Position numbers and translations under genes: made by a program
The notes under the pieces: generated by a model
What the model was told of the DNA's origin: nothing
Databases searched by the model: none
Seen by the model: only the letters and a program-made list of their open reading frames with translations
DNA from: Plumapathes pennacea
Lineage: Eukaryota > Cnidaria > Anthozoa > Antipatharia > Myriopathidae
Length of the DNA stretch: 64,000 nucleotides
Reading direction: 5' to 3'
Assembly (NCBI GenBank): GCA_964036295.1
Contig: OZ038465.1
Location: 13,892,667 to 13,956,666, forward strand
Part shown: in pieces, positions 1-13,335 of the stretch
Layout: each line of letters starts with the position of its first letter
How positions within the stretch are numbered: the first letter of the stretch is position 1

Positions 1-616
1 GTAGCTTCGAACCACTCGGCATCGTTTTGGCCGGTTGTCATTTTGAGCGAGCGCTAATCTTAGTGACTGATTCCCCGCTCTTGTTGGTTCTTGTTAGTCC
101 CAGTGCTTCAGAATGCTTGTATCATCGGGTAATTGACTCGGGGGATTTGTCGTGGTGTTCGACTTTGTCCATCATTTACCAGCTGGGAACAATGGGGATT
201 GCGCTTCCTAATCAGTAGACTGCAACGAACTGGTCGGAATAGAAAGAAGGGATTGCAGTGCAATCTGGCTTCCCAAAGAAAGGATTCACTTCAATTTGAT
301 TTAAAACCTTAAGTTGAGGCTCGCCGTTAAGTATTTCATTGTTGTTGACGAAAGTCGCGTTCTCGACTGGTTAGCCGCGCTTTTCTGGACGGCTTTCATT
401 TCAGAGGCATAAAAAGGGAGCACATTTTTACTAGAGGTATATAAAAGGGTTACTATTTTGTTTTGTTTTGTTTTGTTTTTTGCTTTTCGTATTTCGGGTT
501 GACAGTTTAAAATATCCCCACTCTCCCCCCTTCCCCCCCCGTCAGAATGTCGCCCAACACCAAAGCATAGCAACTGATAGTTGTTCCTTTCATAAGATGA
601 GACCGCAAATATACAA
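1..616. other. Upstream flank related to the DNA upstream of copy 3
   Basis: I see no gene here. The stretch resembles 22530-24300, upstream of transporter copy 3: the same phrases occur in the same order, for example around 1-110 versus 22531-22650 and around 520-600 versus 24170-24290, with substitutions and indels. The equivalent is missing in front of copy 2, whose similarity starts only at about 10391. This suggests the upstream DNA belonged to the ancestral duplicated unit. The small reading frames inside are unconserved and unlikely to be coding. Confidence 0.6.
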
Positions 617-858
617 GTTACAGTATTGAAATTTGAGACGATGTTCTGACCTGAAGTAGATGCAAATGTGTGTATTCCGCATGTATGCTAATAGTTCATA
701 CTTCTGGATTGATTAGCTTAATTATTTCCTTTATTATAAGACATTAAACTTCACAAATAAAAGGGAAAAAGACAAGCACGACGGCGCCAAGCTCATTTAG
801 GCGTTGCTATCAGTGCAAAGATAACCTTGAGCAAAATTCTGGCCTCTACGAGTCAAAC

Positions 859-2705
859 CCACATTAAATCGTGAACTTTTTGAGCCTTCGTTAATATGTC
901 AGCGGTGTATCGTATTACACCAAGAATCGTACTAAGGTCGCTCAAAAACTTCGATAAAGCCGCATATTTGAATGCAGAGATCTTACTTCTACTTAAAAAG
1001 CAGTTAAGTGGCGAGCACAATGAATGTAAAGTTTTTTCCTGGAACTCCAAACTCCATTCTATGTCTCCTCTTGTATCCATGAGCCATGACATTGCCTCGT
1101 CCAAATTTCCTGGCAAATTATTTAAATCGTGGCGCAGCCTGGGAGCTAAATTAAATCCCAGAAATCATTGCTAGATGATGAAAAGTAAACATGGCGGCTT
1201 TTGAAAGATTGTGCAGTCGTTGGGCTTCTGTTTCTCGCCTTCCTCCGTAGTCGAACATGTAAACATGGCGACCGATTTCAAGATAAATGGCGGATAAAAG
1301 CACGTCTGCGAAAGTACTTGAGCATGTCATAATCTGCTCTTTTACGAGCGATTTGTACACATCGAACACTGCTGAACACATTTAGATGCTGGCATATTGG
1401 GCTCATCCTTGTACTCGCCCGTAAATTGACGAATATCAGAAGCTACTTGGGGCAGACTGTAAGACAATGTATAGGAAAAGTGGACAGAAACGGGCAGATA
1501 ACACACTCGTCTCGGGAAGTGGGTAGGCTTTCGTTTCAGTACCTGCTTTTGTTTTGTTTTTGTTTTTGTTTTTTTATTGTTTGATCGACACTCATCATGT
1601 TTAGATGCTGGCACCGTGGAAATCTAATATGTATAATGATATATTTGCGAAATTTGAACATTCCCATACATTTCCTTATGCTGTGTTGCAATCTCGTACC
1701 CAGACCCTCCGATGTCTTACGCGTATGCCCGACAAAATCAAAGGCTCTGGGAGATTCCATTTCAGGAAGTCCGCGACTCTCGGACTTCCGGTTTCTCTGC
1801 GCATGCTCGTGGGTAAATGGCAAGCCAAACCTATTTTTGGTTTTTGGCAGCTTTTATTGCTATGTATGGGGTTTGAAAGTGAATAAAGCGCCACTATATC
1901 GTTGAACGTAAACAGCAAGTTTTAAAAAGTCAGACCGTAGAAGAATGTTCCATTGCACGAACGGATTTTTTGTACGACCACGTCCACCGATTAATCGACT
2001 GATTTTATCGATACAGCAAATACAGTAACTCTGTTGGGCCGATCAGGTTGACATGCTCACGATGTACATATGAAGAATGCCGTACACATAATCCGTGCAC
2101 GTGTCTCGCAAATACAAAGCAGCTACACAGAAAACAAATTACCGCTGTAATAAATAAAGAGTCACTGAGTTGGACTTATCGAAGCGACAGCATATGGCAC
2201 GAGTACAAATATCTGACTTGACACTTCACTTCGCTCTCAGCTGGTTCTTTAGGGACAGAAATGTGCTTCAAAGTTGCCTGAAGACATAATGTACCGACGG
2301 GAGGTTGCTTCAGACTTTGAAGTGCTCGATCGCGAAGGCCGCGTTTAACAACGACAGCCGGGGCCAGAAATTGGTTGCAAAGCCACCGTTGGGTCAAGTT
2401 GCAATCTGGCGAACTGCTTCACCTTGTTATCTTCGCAGTCTTATGCAGATGCAATCAACTGGGTCCACGCAAACTTCATCGCCGCTGTGAAAGTTCCGCC
2501 GTCGTTGGTGTAGTTCCGGTTGTTTTGCGTTGTATTTGAAATAACCAGTCAGGATCATCTAAAAATCGGATTCACCCAGAGCCTTTGATTTCGTCGGGCA
2601 TGCGCGTAAGACATCGGAGGGTCTGGCTACGAGATTGGCTGTGTTGGCGCCATTACTTTTGCATTGCGCACGCGCGTTCGCCATCTTGACTCGTATTTCT
2701 GGGGC
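859..2705. mobile_element. ~1.85 kb insertion upstream of copy 1 (empty site upstream of copy 3)
   Basis: Upstream of copy 3 the flanks are directly joined near 24540-24555: 'gcctctatgagttgaac' is followed by 'taaacattttggat'. In copy 1 the matching flanks sit at about 842-858 and 2706-2720, with ~1.85 kb between them. The same insert lies upstream of copy 2. The ends carry a short inverted match, TACGAGTCAA near 849 and its complement near 2686-2695. No transposase or RT frame is recognisable, so the class is unknown. An AATAAA lies near 1883. The insert arrived before the copy 1/2 upstream blocks were duplicated or homogenised. Confidence 0.55.
1689..2640. repeat. ~60-70 bp inverted repeat inside the upstream insertion
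   Basis: The sequence at about 1689-1760 (CAGACCCTCCGATGTCTTAC and onwards) recurs as its reverse complement at about 2569-2640, with a few mismatches and ~810 bp between the arms. The same pair occurs upstream of copy 2 at about 11466-11537 and 12346-12417. A small 9 bp hairpin (GGAAGTCCG/CGGACTTCC) lies next to the left arm near 1765-1790. The arms could be the terminal repeats of an element nested in the larger insertion. Confidence 0.6.
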
Positions 2706-2909
2706 CAAACAATTTGGATTTCCAATTGCAAACATGCTGAAATACGAAGACTTTACAAGCATGGCATCGGATTTACAGGAAAAAACAATTTAGATTAAAT
2801 AAGCTTGATTTTTAACCGCAAAAGACGCATTCCTTTACAGGTGAAAACTAAACAGTGCCATTTGGTCTAAAAGTAACATATGACTGTTGTGTGTCTTTAG
2901 TCTGCAGAA

Positions 2910-5900
2910 ATGGCACTGAAGAAGTCTTACGAGCAAGTTGCCGATGAAACGCAACCTTCACATGATCCAGAGAATGAGGCGGGCTTCTTTTCCATCTTGA
3001 CGTTTTGGTGGATGAACGGAGTCTTTAAAACGGGCGCCAAACGTCCACTGGAGGAATCTGACTTTCTTCCTCTCCAAGAAGAAGACAAAACAGAAATTTT
3101 GACACAGATAATTCAGGAGAAATGGGATTGCGAGAAGAAAACTTGCACAGAGTTGACAAAGAAGCCTCGCTGGTGGATGAGCGTACTCAGGGCGATGTCT
3201 TTACGTCGATTTGGACTCCTTCTGCTATTAGGAGGGCTCGAAAGTGCGTGCCGACTTTTACAACCCCTCTTTCTAGGTCTCTTCATTTCAGAAATGGTGT
3301 CGTATCAAGAAGATCAACGCCCTTTTCAGTACTTGTGCGCTGCAGCCATGTTTCTCGCCCCTGTGGTAAGAGGTCTGACCATGCATCAATATGCTTATCG
3401 TTCCTTTTTACTCGGAATGCAACTGAAGGCAGCGTTAAAATGCATTGTGTACCTCCAGGTAATTATTTATTTTCACGTCCTTGACTGACAGTATTGGGGC
3501 CCGTTCGAGCATAAATCCATTTTAGGCGCTTCATCACAAAGCAACTTGATCATAAATTTGAGATTAAACCCAGGTATATAAGAACAGACAATGAATAAGA
3601 GGTCAGTGTATTTTTGCACCGTAATTAACAAGTTTCCAAGATCGTATACATTTAGACCTGACAATACGTTACGTTAGAAATTACATGAAAAGGTAAAACT
3701 TGAGTAAACTAGGGTACTTTTAGTTTTTGAAAATAACAGAAATGTTTAGCATATTTTTCATAAAGCAACTCGTCCTTCGACATATCATCTCATATTTATT
3801 TTATATGAATATTGCGAGTGGGGCAATGCACTGAGTTGAAGGGATCTTCTAGCTGGGATTAAAATCTATTACTCTGGGACCTGGAACTGAATTAAGGCTC
3901 GCAAAGACTTATATACAAAAATGTTATTTGAAGTTCCGCCATGTTTTCGCCGCGTTTTCAGTAATTATACAATGTTCGTTTAACATTTTCGCTCAGTATA
4001 CTACAAGCTCGGGCAGCTCTTCAGAGGATGGGGCAAAGAGTCTGCCACTACAAAATACTGAAATCCAAGCTGTTTATAGTCCATAGTCTTCGATGACGGA
4101 CCCGTCGCCTCAGACGGGATAAATATCAAAGTCTTATATATTCAGCCAATGAGCATTTTAAATTTAGTTTCTTTCTTGTTGTTACAGATCTTCCGCCTTA
4201 GCCAGCAAACCTTAAGAGACTTCACAACGGGTAAAGTAGTGGACCTAATATCAAATGACGTGCAACGAATGGAACAGGCCCCCAAGGCATTCGTTCGCCT
4301 TTTGTTGTCTTTCTGTGATATCACAGTGTGCATTTGCTTTATCTGGTACTTTGTCGGGTGGCAGGCATTGGTGGGGCTGGCAAGTCTCCTCCTGTTTGTG
4401 CCATTTGCCCTACTTCTGGCTTACATCGGTGGAAGGCTTAGAGAAAAAACCGCTGAAGTCACTGATCGACGCGTTCTGCTCATGGATGAAATAGTGTCAG
4501 CGATTCGTGCAGTGAAGATAAATGCGTGGGAATGGATCTACAAAGACAACATTGGAAAAATCAGAAGGTGAGCAATACAAAGAGCACTGAAAACATTATA
4601 GTAAATACACAATGAAGTCCAGTTGCAAATCACTAGTATTTACTTCAAATAATTCTTAGAAATCATCAGATAGCTGGCTCAAAGAATTATAAGCCAGGCA
4701 GCTTAACCCTTATTTTGTGCCGCGCATTTCACCAATAAGTCGATTTGTCAGGATTTTATCTGTATTATAAAGAAATAATTTTTGCGTGGGTTACACGGTT
4801 TATCGAATACAGCCGAGTCAAGTGTTTTCAAATACTGCTGTGTCAAGGTACCTGATGGATTTATTATAGTTATAATATATATTTATATATGTTACATGTG
4901 TATCTGTTTTCTAGAGAGGAGATAAATGTCATCCGTCAAAAGAGCGCCATCTGGTCAACACTGGGCGGACTGTTTTACACTTCCAACGCTGTGGCAGTGT
5001 TTGTATCTGTGACAATGATGTTACGAACAGGTACCCAGCTGACGCCAGTGAACGTGTTCATGCTGGTGGCGATTATTAATGCTTTAAGAATGACTTTTTC
5101 ACAGCATATTGGCTTTGGACTTCAGTGGTTGTTTGAGGCAATGACGTCTTTTGGAAGGATACAATGTTTTCTTGTGCTGCCAAATTTGCCATACCCATGC
5201 ATTGAGGATATGGATATTTCCAAAATCGATACTTGCAACACTGGTATAAAGGATGACAAACACATAGAAAGCCTTTCTTGTGTACAAAATACAGATCCTA
5301 TGGCTCTTGCAGTCGTAAACGTGACACTCCAACCTGATGACAACAAAAATAAGAACATCCTTCACAACATCACCATCGAAGCACCTCAAGGTAGTCTGGT
5401 GGTGTTGAGTGGTCCCATTGGAAGTGGAAAGTCCTCTATACTCGCTAGCATCAACAAGGAAGTTGAAATCAGCAGGGGAAGTATCTTCTGCTCTGGAACT
5501 ATAGCTTATGTGTCCCAAACACCTTGGGTGTTTCCAGGGACAATTCGCGAGAACATTCTCTTTGGGGAAGATTATGATCAGGGGAGATTCTCAACAGTTG
5601 TCGAAGTTTGCGCTTTGAAGAAAGACTTGGAAAATTTTCCAGACAGTGATTTAACAATCGTTGGAGAAAAGGGAGCTGTTCTTAGTGGAGGTCAACAAGC
5701 GAGGATTAGTTTGGCGCGCGCAGTGTACGCCGATGCTGATGTATATTTGCTGGACGATCCTCTGAGTGCAGTGGACGCAAAAGTCGGTCAACACATCTTT
5801 GAGAAATGCATCTGTGATTTCTTGTCTTCCAAGACGAGACTTCTTGTGACCCACCAAACTAATCACATGAAGATGGCAGATCAGATTGTTCTGATGTCAA

Positions 5901-8900
5901 AGGAAGAGGTTCTGGCTCAAGGCAGTTATGCAGAAATGAAAGAAACTGGAGCACTTGATACGATCTTAGACACTCACAAGAGAACGACACCTGACTTAAA
6001 AATGCAACAGTCAACTGAACAAGGAGGCGAGGATTTGGTACCAGCGATGCTGCAAGGCGTCCAGACAGGATTGGAAATTCCAGAAGAAGACAGAAGTGTT
6101 GGCACTGTGTCCCTGAATCTTTACTGGAAGTATTTCAGGGCCGGGTTACCCACAGTGGCTTTAGTTGGACTTGTGATAGTGTTTCTTCTTGCGCAGTGTA
6201 AGTAAATCTGATGTTTTCCTTTGCATTTTCTTTATTTTCATACAAATTCAATATTGCATGGTGATCGGTTTCCTACAAATTTTGAATTCAAAAGATACCC
6301 ATACTGTAAACATGGCATTGTCAGTTTTCATCAACAAATGTGGTCCTTGTCGTAAGACTGCTACATATTAAAACACTTTTAAATTGTCTACGTCGACGAA
6401 TAGTAAGTCACAGTTATGCAGTCTCCCCAAATATCCCACAAGATGGACCCCTTCCTTGCAGCGCTAGGGGCTGAGAAACATTTAACTTTTCTGTTTTATT
6501 TTAAAGGTTTTTTGGTCTCCCTCGATGTTTGGTTGTCGCACTTGGTAAATAAACCAGTAGCAGAACAAAGGAATGAAACAAGCATGAAAATCTACACAGG
6601 CCTACTCTGTGGGACACTGTTTTTCGCCATGTTGCGAGCCTTCCTTTTTTACCAGGCATCTCTCAACTCCTTCGAGCAGCTCCATGACCGAATGATATTG
6701 GCCATCCTTAAAGCTCCTGTCCTGTTATTTGATACCAACCCTGTGGGACGGATCTTGAACCGATTTTCTAAAGATGTTGGCTGCATGGACGAGGTTTTGC
6801 CTACCTTTTTTCTTTCTGCCATTCAAATGGCTTTGTTTGTAGGAGCGGCCATTTTGTTACCATCAGCATTGAATGCCTGGATGCTGTTGGCAGTTGTTCC
6901 CATATTTGCGATTTTCATTTTCATCGTAAGATATTACCTCAAGTCTTCCCGAGAACTGAAGAGACTCGAGTCTATCTGCCGCAGTCCTGTCTTCTCGCAT
7001 GTCTCCGAAACTCTGAATGGTTTGAACACAATTCGTTCAAGAGGACGCCAACAAGATTTCGTCCAACTGTTTTGCAGGTAACTACCACTGACACTGAGTT
7101 CCTGGAGGGAGGGGAGGGAGTTAAGATCCTTGTCAAGAGGTTTTTGAACTCTACGAATTTTTCAGCACGACACGCATTTTCTGCACAACAGTGAAAAAAA
7201 CTGATTTGTTGGTTGTTGCTGTTACGAGAAGTGAATGAAGCTGGACAACTTATATGGCACCAGTGCTGCCATAACATTTGCGCATTTCATTGAGCCCAAC
7301 AAAATGATGTACTAGAACGGCTTGCCTACAAAATCTGATAAGCTCATCGAAAGCATTGTAGCATCTTGTTTTCCTTTTCTAGGCACCAGAACAAACATAA
7401 CCAAGCGTTTAGAATGTGTCTGGCCGGTGTGCGATGGATGAGTATCAGAGTGGATTCCTTAAGCGCCTTGTTCATTGGAGCTGCCGCATTTTTCACCATT
7501 CTGTTTTCATTGGATGCAGGTACGACAGGTTTATTTTTTTACCAAAGAAGGATTGCTTGCTTTTCAGAAGAAACTGATTTATGGAGGTTATTGCATTTGA
7601 CACTGCCAAAATACATTTCTCGACCTGCGGTTTTGGTCACTATACGCATTCTTTTTCTTCCAGTTGTGTACAGTTTTGTTTCTATTGCTGTGCAATATGA
7701 CAATTTAAGCAAGTGACGTGCGATAGTTGGTGCTCAAGTGATAGTTGGTGCCCGAGTGCTTTAAGGCGACCATTCTCGAATTCTTTTTCTAAGAGCGGAA
7801 CAATTCTCTAAAAATGTCCTAATGTAGGGCATATAGTGACGTGTTTGTTTCTTTTTTTTCCAACAGTCTTCGAAGTTTGCGTAAAGGAATATGTGACATA
7901 TCTCTGTCGAGTCGCTTCCGAGTAGAAATCTTATATTTACCAATCCGCTTAAATTGTAAAGCTAGCATTCGTCAAACATTTTAAGTTCAGATGTTTCTAG
8001 AGACGTGATAGCTGTATCAACAACAGCTGTTGTTGCACCCTCATTCAGCGGCTTGTCTTCGTTTAAAAAACAGCGCATTGGCTGCACTTCATGATAACAG
8101 TATAGCCATGTAGTTCGACTATTATTTTCAGTGTCTTGAGTGTCCGCGCTCACTGACGGTATACTTTTTTTTTGCCTCAATAATCACAATGTAATCTACA
8201 TTTGCGGACACTTTTAGGCTCAATGGCCAAACAAACTTCGAATACTTGACCACCAGACAAATGAGAACGAGTTCCAGAAAAGCTCTTGCACAAAAACTAC
8301 TTAGATAACTGCTATCATAACGCGTAACACGCTTATGACAAAATTTGGAAATTGACAAGTTCTTTATTTGGAAGTTCATTGTTGTCACAGAAGGAAGGAG
8401 GGAGGCATACCGTGACCGCTTTAAGGTCGCAACCCACTTCGTGAGCGACCTTAAAATCAGTGAGGTCCATTGAAGAAAACTAATTTAGTTCGATTTTTCT
8501 CCGCAGCTCTGGCTGGACTGTCACTTGTTTACGTCATAGAAACTACGTCTATGCTACAATATAACGTGCAACAAATGTCAGATGTGGAGAACCAGATGAC
8601 GTCAGTTGAACGAGTGATGACGTATACAGAAATTGAGTCAGAGCCTGGGTATGATATCGACACCAAGCCCCCCGAGGACTGGCCGTGCGAAGGAAGTAGT
8701 ATTGCTTTCGATAACGTCTCTTTGAGGTATTATTCTAGTGGACCTCTGGTCCTCAGAAACTTGAACATGTACATCGGCGGAAAAGCTAAGATTGGAGTCG
8801 CAGGCAGAACTGGCGCGGGAAAATCGTCTATCGTAGCTGCACTGTTACGCATGCCCGAGGCCAAGGGAGTTATCACAGTCGATGGCATCAGTCTCGCTAC

Positions 8901-9414
8901 CTTGAACCTCCAGGACTCACGAAGATGCATTTCGGTCCTCAGTCAGAAACCAGTCCTGTTCAGTGGTTCCTTGAGGAAAAACCTCGATCCTTTGACGCAA
9001 CATGAAGACGTTGATCTGTGGCGAGCTTTAGACGAAGTGCAGCTTAGGACTCTTGTGGAGCACCTTGAAGGACATCTTGACTACCAAGTGTCGGAGGGAG
9101 GAGGGAACTTCAGTGTCGGTGAGCGTCAGCTACTCTGCCTTGCTCGTGTTCTACTTGAGCGGAACAAAGTTCTTATCTTGGATGAACCCACAGCGCACGT
9201 GGATCCCACCACAGAGAGAACGATACAGAACACAGTACGCGACCAACTCAAGGAATGTACCGTCATAACAGTGGCTCACCGACTGAACACCATTCGAGAC
9301 TGTGACAAGATTCTCGTCATGAAGGATGGAACGGCAGTGGAATTCGATAACTATGAGAAGCTGATGAAGAAAGAAGACGGCGTATTCGCTGAAATGGCCA
9401 AAAAGCAGTTGTAG
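2910..9414 (+). CDS. ABCC4: ABCC4/MRP4-like ABC transporter, copy 1 (six coding exons)
   Basis: Exons are 2910-3458, 4188-4567, 4915-6197, 6507-7077, 7383-7519 and 8507-9414. All have GT-AG borders and frames that join, giving 3828 nt and 1275 aa. The family exports organic anions, cyclic nucleotides and conjugates across the plasma membrane using ATP; the substrate here is unknown. The N-terminus (FWWMNGVFKTGAKRPLEESD) is the ABCC4-type linker, and there is no TMD0. NBD1: Walker A GPIGSGKSS at 476-484, signature LSGGQ at 566-570, Walker B YLLDD with Asp591 where Glu is usual, H-loop His623. NBD2: Walker A GRTGAGKSS at 1073-1081, signature FSVGE at 1175, Walker B LILDE with Glu1200, His1231. 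The motif FDTNPVGRILNRFSKDVG lies in TMD2. Human ABCC4 is ~1325 aa, so this is full length. ATG 2910 has a good context (gaaATGG). A possible acceptor just upstream (ctttag/ctgcag) hints at a 5' UTR intron. No C-terminal ETAL-like PDZ motif is present. Confidence 0.93.
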
Positions 9415-10390
9415 CAATGCAAAATGCTTGCTGCATCACGTAAATAGAGGGTATTACGTCACAGCGCGGAGATGCGATATACATCTTCGTGTATTAATGG
9501 TACATCCGCGCAATATTGAGAGTTATATTAACAAGATCTCTCCAAACAAATATCTCAAAAAATATCTCCATGCGACCAGTGTAGTGTTTTCTGTTTATTA
9601 TATAGATGTCGATAAAATATCCAGAACAAAGACATAGAATTCTTGGTATTTCATTGATATCTATATAATGGCGTTCACAACAGTGTTTCGGAAAGACACA
9701 ATTTTAGAAAACAGTAGCATAATATTGCTTTTAATGTGAGTATTTTTGTATTTCGTCGTGCCTGCCTTCGCTGCACATGTGGTCTTGCTATGCGATGTAA
9801 ATGCTTGTCAGTCTACTTTATAACGGGCATTGCACGGTAATCATTAGAAATATAGCATTTCTTCGAATGTTGTTTTCTCAGCGCGACACCGGAAATGCGT
9901 TGATATTGTTATGACATGACAACCAGATTTACCTCTTGTGCGTGAACGGATAATTTATCTGAGTTTCAGTTTAGGCCGTACATGAGCAGTTAACACGTGA
10001 GCAATTTGTAGCGCTGTTCTCCGCTCCGCTAAATTTTCATGACGTTCCGAGCGCCTTGGAATGATTGAAAGCCAAAGTCAAAGTGCAGTCCAAAATCCAA
10101 CACGAAGGGAAGTCCGACGTCCAGTCCAAAGTGAAGTTCAAGGTCTTGTTTTTCTTTTCAATATGCCGGTGAAACGGTGGGGTGGTAGCAGGTTGAATGT
10201 TATGCTAATATCAATCGACCGGAAATCAGTCATGTGTACACTGCGTTCAAGGTATTTAAAATAGACTTCACAAGGGAAAAAAGAAAGAAAGAAAAAAAGG
10301 GGGGGGGGTGGTATCCGATCACCATCTTTTACGGGGGTCCCCCTAGTCATATATAATATCATATAAAATAGTGTTATTTTAGTAGCATCA
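9415..10390. other. 3' flank of copy 1 and spacer to copy 2
   Basis: There is no gene here. From about 9660 to 10380 the sequence matches the 3' flank of copy 2 (about 21095-21830), so the 3' DNA belongs to the duplicated unit. A G-run and GAAA-rich patch lies at 10275-10310. No clear AATAAA was seen close to the stop codon. Confidence 0.6.
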
Positions 10391-13335
10391 GTTACAGTAT
10401 TGAAATTTGAGACGATGTTCTGACCTGAAGTAGATGCAAATGTGTGTATTCCGCATGTATGCTAATAGTTCATACTTCTGGATTGATTAGCTTAATTATT
10501 TCCTTTATTATAAGACATTAAACTTCACAAATAAAAGGGAAAAAGACAAGCACGACGGCGCCAAGCTCATTTAGGCGTTGCTATCAGTGCAAAGATAACC
10601 TTGAGCAAAATTCTGGCCTCTACGAGTCAAACCCACATTAAATCGTGAACTTTTTGAGCCTTCGTTAATATGTCAGCGGTGTATCGTATTACACCAAGAA
10701 TCGTACTAAGGTCGCTCAAAAACTTCGATAAAGCCGCATATTTGAATGCAGAGATCTTACTTCTACTTAAAAAGCAGTTAAGTGGCGAGCACAATGAATG
10801 TAAAGTTTTTTCCTGGAACTCCAAACTCCATTCTATGTCTCCTCTTGTATCCATCAGTCATGACATCGCCTCGTCCAAATTTCCTGGCAAATTATTTAAA
10901 TCGTGGCGCAGCCTGGGAGCTAAATTAAATCCCAGAAATCATTGCTAGATGATGAAAAGTAAACATGGCGGCTGTTGAAAGATTGTGCAGTCGTTGGGCT
11001 TCTGTTTCTCGCCTTCCTCCGTAGTCGAACATGTAAACATGGCGACCGATTTCAAGATAAATGGCGGATAAAAGCACGTCTGCGAAAGTACTTGAGCATG
11101 TCATAATCTGCTCTTTTACGAGCGATTTGTACACATCGAACACTGCTGAACACATTTAGATGCTGGCATATTGGGCTCATCCTTGTACTCGCCCGTAAAT
11201 TGACGAATATCAGAAGCTACTTGGGGCAGACTGTAAGACAATGTATAGGAAAAGTGGACAGAAACAGGCAGATAACACACTCGTCTCGGGAAGTGGGTAG
11301 GCTTTCGTTTCAGTACCTGCTTTTGTTTTGTTTTTGTTTTTGTTTTTGTTTTTTTATTGTTTGATCGACACTCATGTTTAGATGCTGGCACCGTGGAAAT
11401 CTAATATGTATAATGATATATTTGCGAAATTTGAACATTCCCATACATTTCCTTATGCTGTGTTGCAATCTCGTACCCAGACCCTCCGATGTCTTACGCG
11501 TATGCCCGACAAAATCAAAGGCTCTGGGAGATTCCATTTCAGGAAGTCCGCGACTCTCGGACTTCCGGTTTCTCTGCGCATGCTCGTGGGTAAATGGCAA
11601 GCCAAACCTATTTTTGGTTTTTGGCAGCTTTTATTGCTATGTATGGGGTTTGAAAGTGAATAAAGCGCCACTATATCGTTGAACGTAAACAGCAAGTTTT
11701 AAAAAGTCAGACCGTAGAAGAATGTTCCATTGCACGAACGGATTTTTTGTACGACCACGTCCACCGATTAATCGACTGATTTTATCGATACAGCAAATAC
11801 AGTAACTCTGTTGGGCCGATCAGGTTGACATGCTCACGATGTACATATGAAGAATGCCGTACACATAATCCGTGCACGTGTCTCGCAAATACAAAGCAGC
11901 TACACAGAAAACAAATTACCGCTGTAATAAATAAAGAGTCACTGAGTTGGACTTATCGAAGCGACAGCATATGGCACGAGTACAAATATCTGACTTGACA
12001 CTTCACTTCGCTCTCAGCTGGTTCTTTAGGGACAGAAATGTGCTTCAAAGTTGCCTGAAGACATAATGTACCGACGGGAGGTTGCTTCAGACTTTGAAGT
12101 GCTCGATCGCGAAGGCCGCGTTTAACAACGACAGCCGGGGCCAGAAATTGGTTGCAAAGCCACCGTTGGGTCAAGTTGCAATCTGGCGAACTGCTTCACC
12201 TTGTTATCTTCGCAGTCTTATGCAGATGCAATCAACTGGGTCCACGCAAACTTCATCGCCGCTGTGAAAGTTCCGCCGTCGTTGGTGTAGTTCCGGTTGT
12301 TTTGCGTTGTATTTGAAATAACCAGTCAGGATCATCTAAAAATCGGATTCACCCAGAGCCTTTGATTTCGTCGGGCATGCGCGTAAGACATCGGAGGGTC
12401 TGGCTACGAGATTGGCTGTGTTGGCGCCATTACTTTTGCATTGCGCACGCGCGTTCGCCATCTTGACTCGTATTTCTGGGGCCAAACAATTTGGATTTCC
12501 AATTGCAAACATGCTGAAATACGAAGACTTTACAAGCATGGCATCGGATTTACAGGAAAAAACAATTTAGATTAAATAAGCTTGATTTTTAACCGCAAAA
12601 GACGCATTCCTTTACAGGTGAAAACTAAACAGTGCCATTTGGTCTAAAAGTAACATATGACTGTTGTGTGTCTTTAGTCTGCAGAAATGGCACTGAAGAA
12701 GTCTTACGAGCAAGTTGCCGATGAAACGCAACCTTCACATGATCCAGAGAATGAGGCGGGCTTCTTTTCCATCTTGACGTTTTGGTGGATGAACGGAGTC
12801 TTTAAAACGGGCGCCAAACGTCCACTGGAGGAATCTGACTTTCTTCCTCTCCAAGAAGAAGACAAAACAGAAATTTTGACACAGATAATTCAGGAGAAAT
12901 GGGATTGCGAGAAGAAAACTTGCACAGAGTTGACAAAGAAGCCTCGCTTGTGGATGAGCGTACTCAGGGCGATGTCTTTACGTCGATTTGGACTCCTTCT
13001 GCTATTAGGAGGGCTGGAAAGTGCGTGCCGAGTTTCACAACCCCTCTTTCTAGGTCTCTTCATTTCAGAAATGGTGTCGTATTAAGAAGATCAACGCCCT
13101 TTTCTGTACTTGTGCGCTGCAGCCATGTTTCTCGCCCCTGTGGTAAGAGGTCTGACCATGCATCAATTTGCTTATCGTTCCCTTTTTCTCGGAATGCAAC
13201 TGAGGGCAGCGTTAAAATGCATTGTGTACCTCCAGGTAATTATTTATTTTCACGTCCTTGACTGACAGTATTGGGGCCCGTTCGAGCATAAATCCATTTT
13301 AGGCGCTTCATTACAAAGCAACTTGATCATAAATT
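10391..13335 (+). repeat. Near-identical duplicated block, copy B
   Basis: This is the partner of 617-3560 at an offset of 9774-9777 bases. It carries the same ~1.85 kb insertion (about 10633-12482) and the same inverted repeat. The differences seen include changes near 10857 and 10973, a short tract expansion near 11340, and the C to T change at 13083 that makes a stop codon in exon 1. Confidence 0.85.

Larger units (their letters stand above)
617..3560 (+). repeat. Near-identical duplicated block, copy A (upstream DNA plus exon 1)
   Basis: This block matches 10391-13335 with only scattered substitutions and a few short indels, such as one extra CAAAAA-type repeat unit near 11340. It covers about 2.3 kb of upstream DNA, the first coding exon and the start of intron 1. 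Beyond roughly 3560/13335 the intron copies diverge and gain indels. The rest of copies 1 and 2 differs more than this block, so a recent conversion or local duplication is more likely than uniform age. The end points are by eye. Confidence 0.85.

Noticed and set aside
896..1905. Paired small frames upstream of copies 1 and 2
   Set aside because: They are identical only because the whole block is duplicated. They overlap each other on both strands and have no domain.
5099..5866. Minus-strand frames opposite transporter exon 3
   Set aside because: They are shadows of the conserved NBD1 coding sequence. The same shadows recur in all copies.
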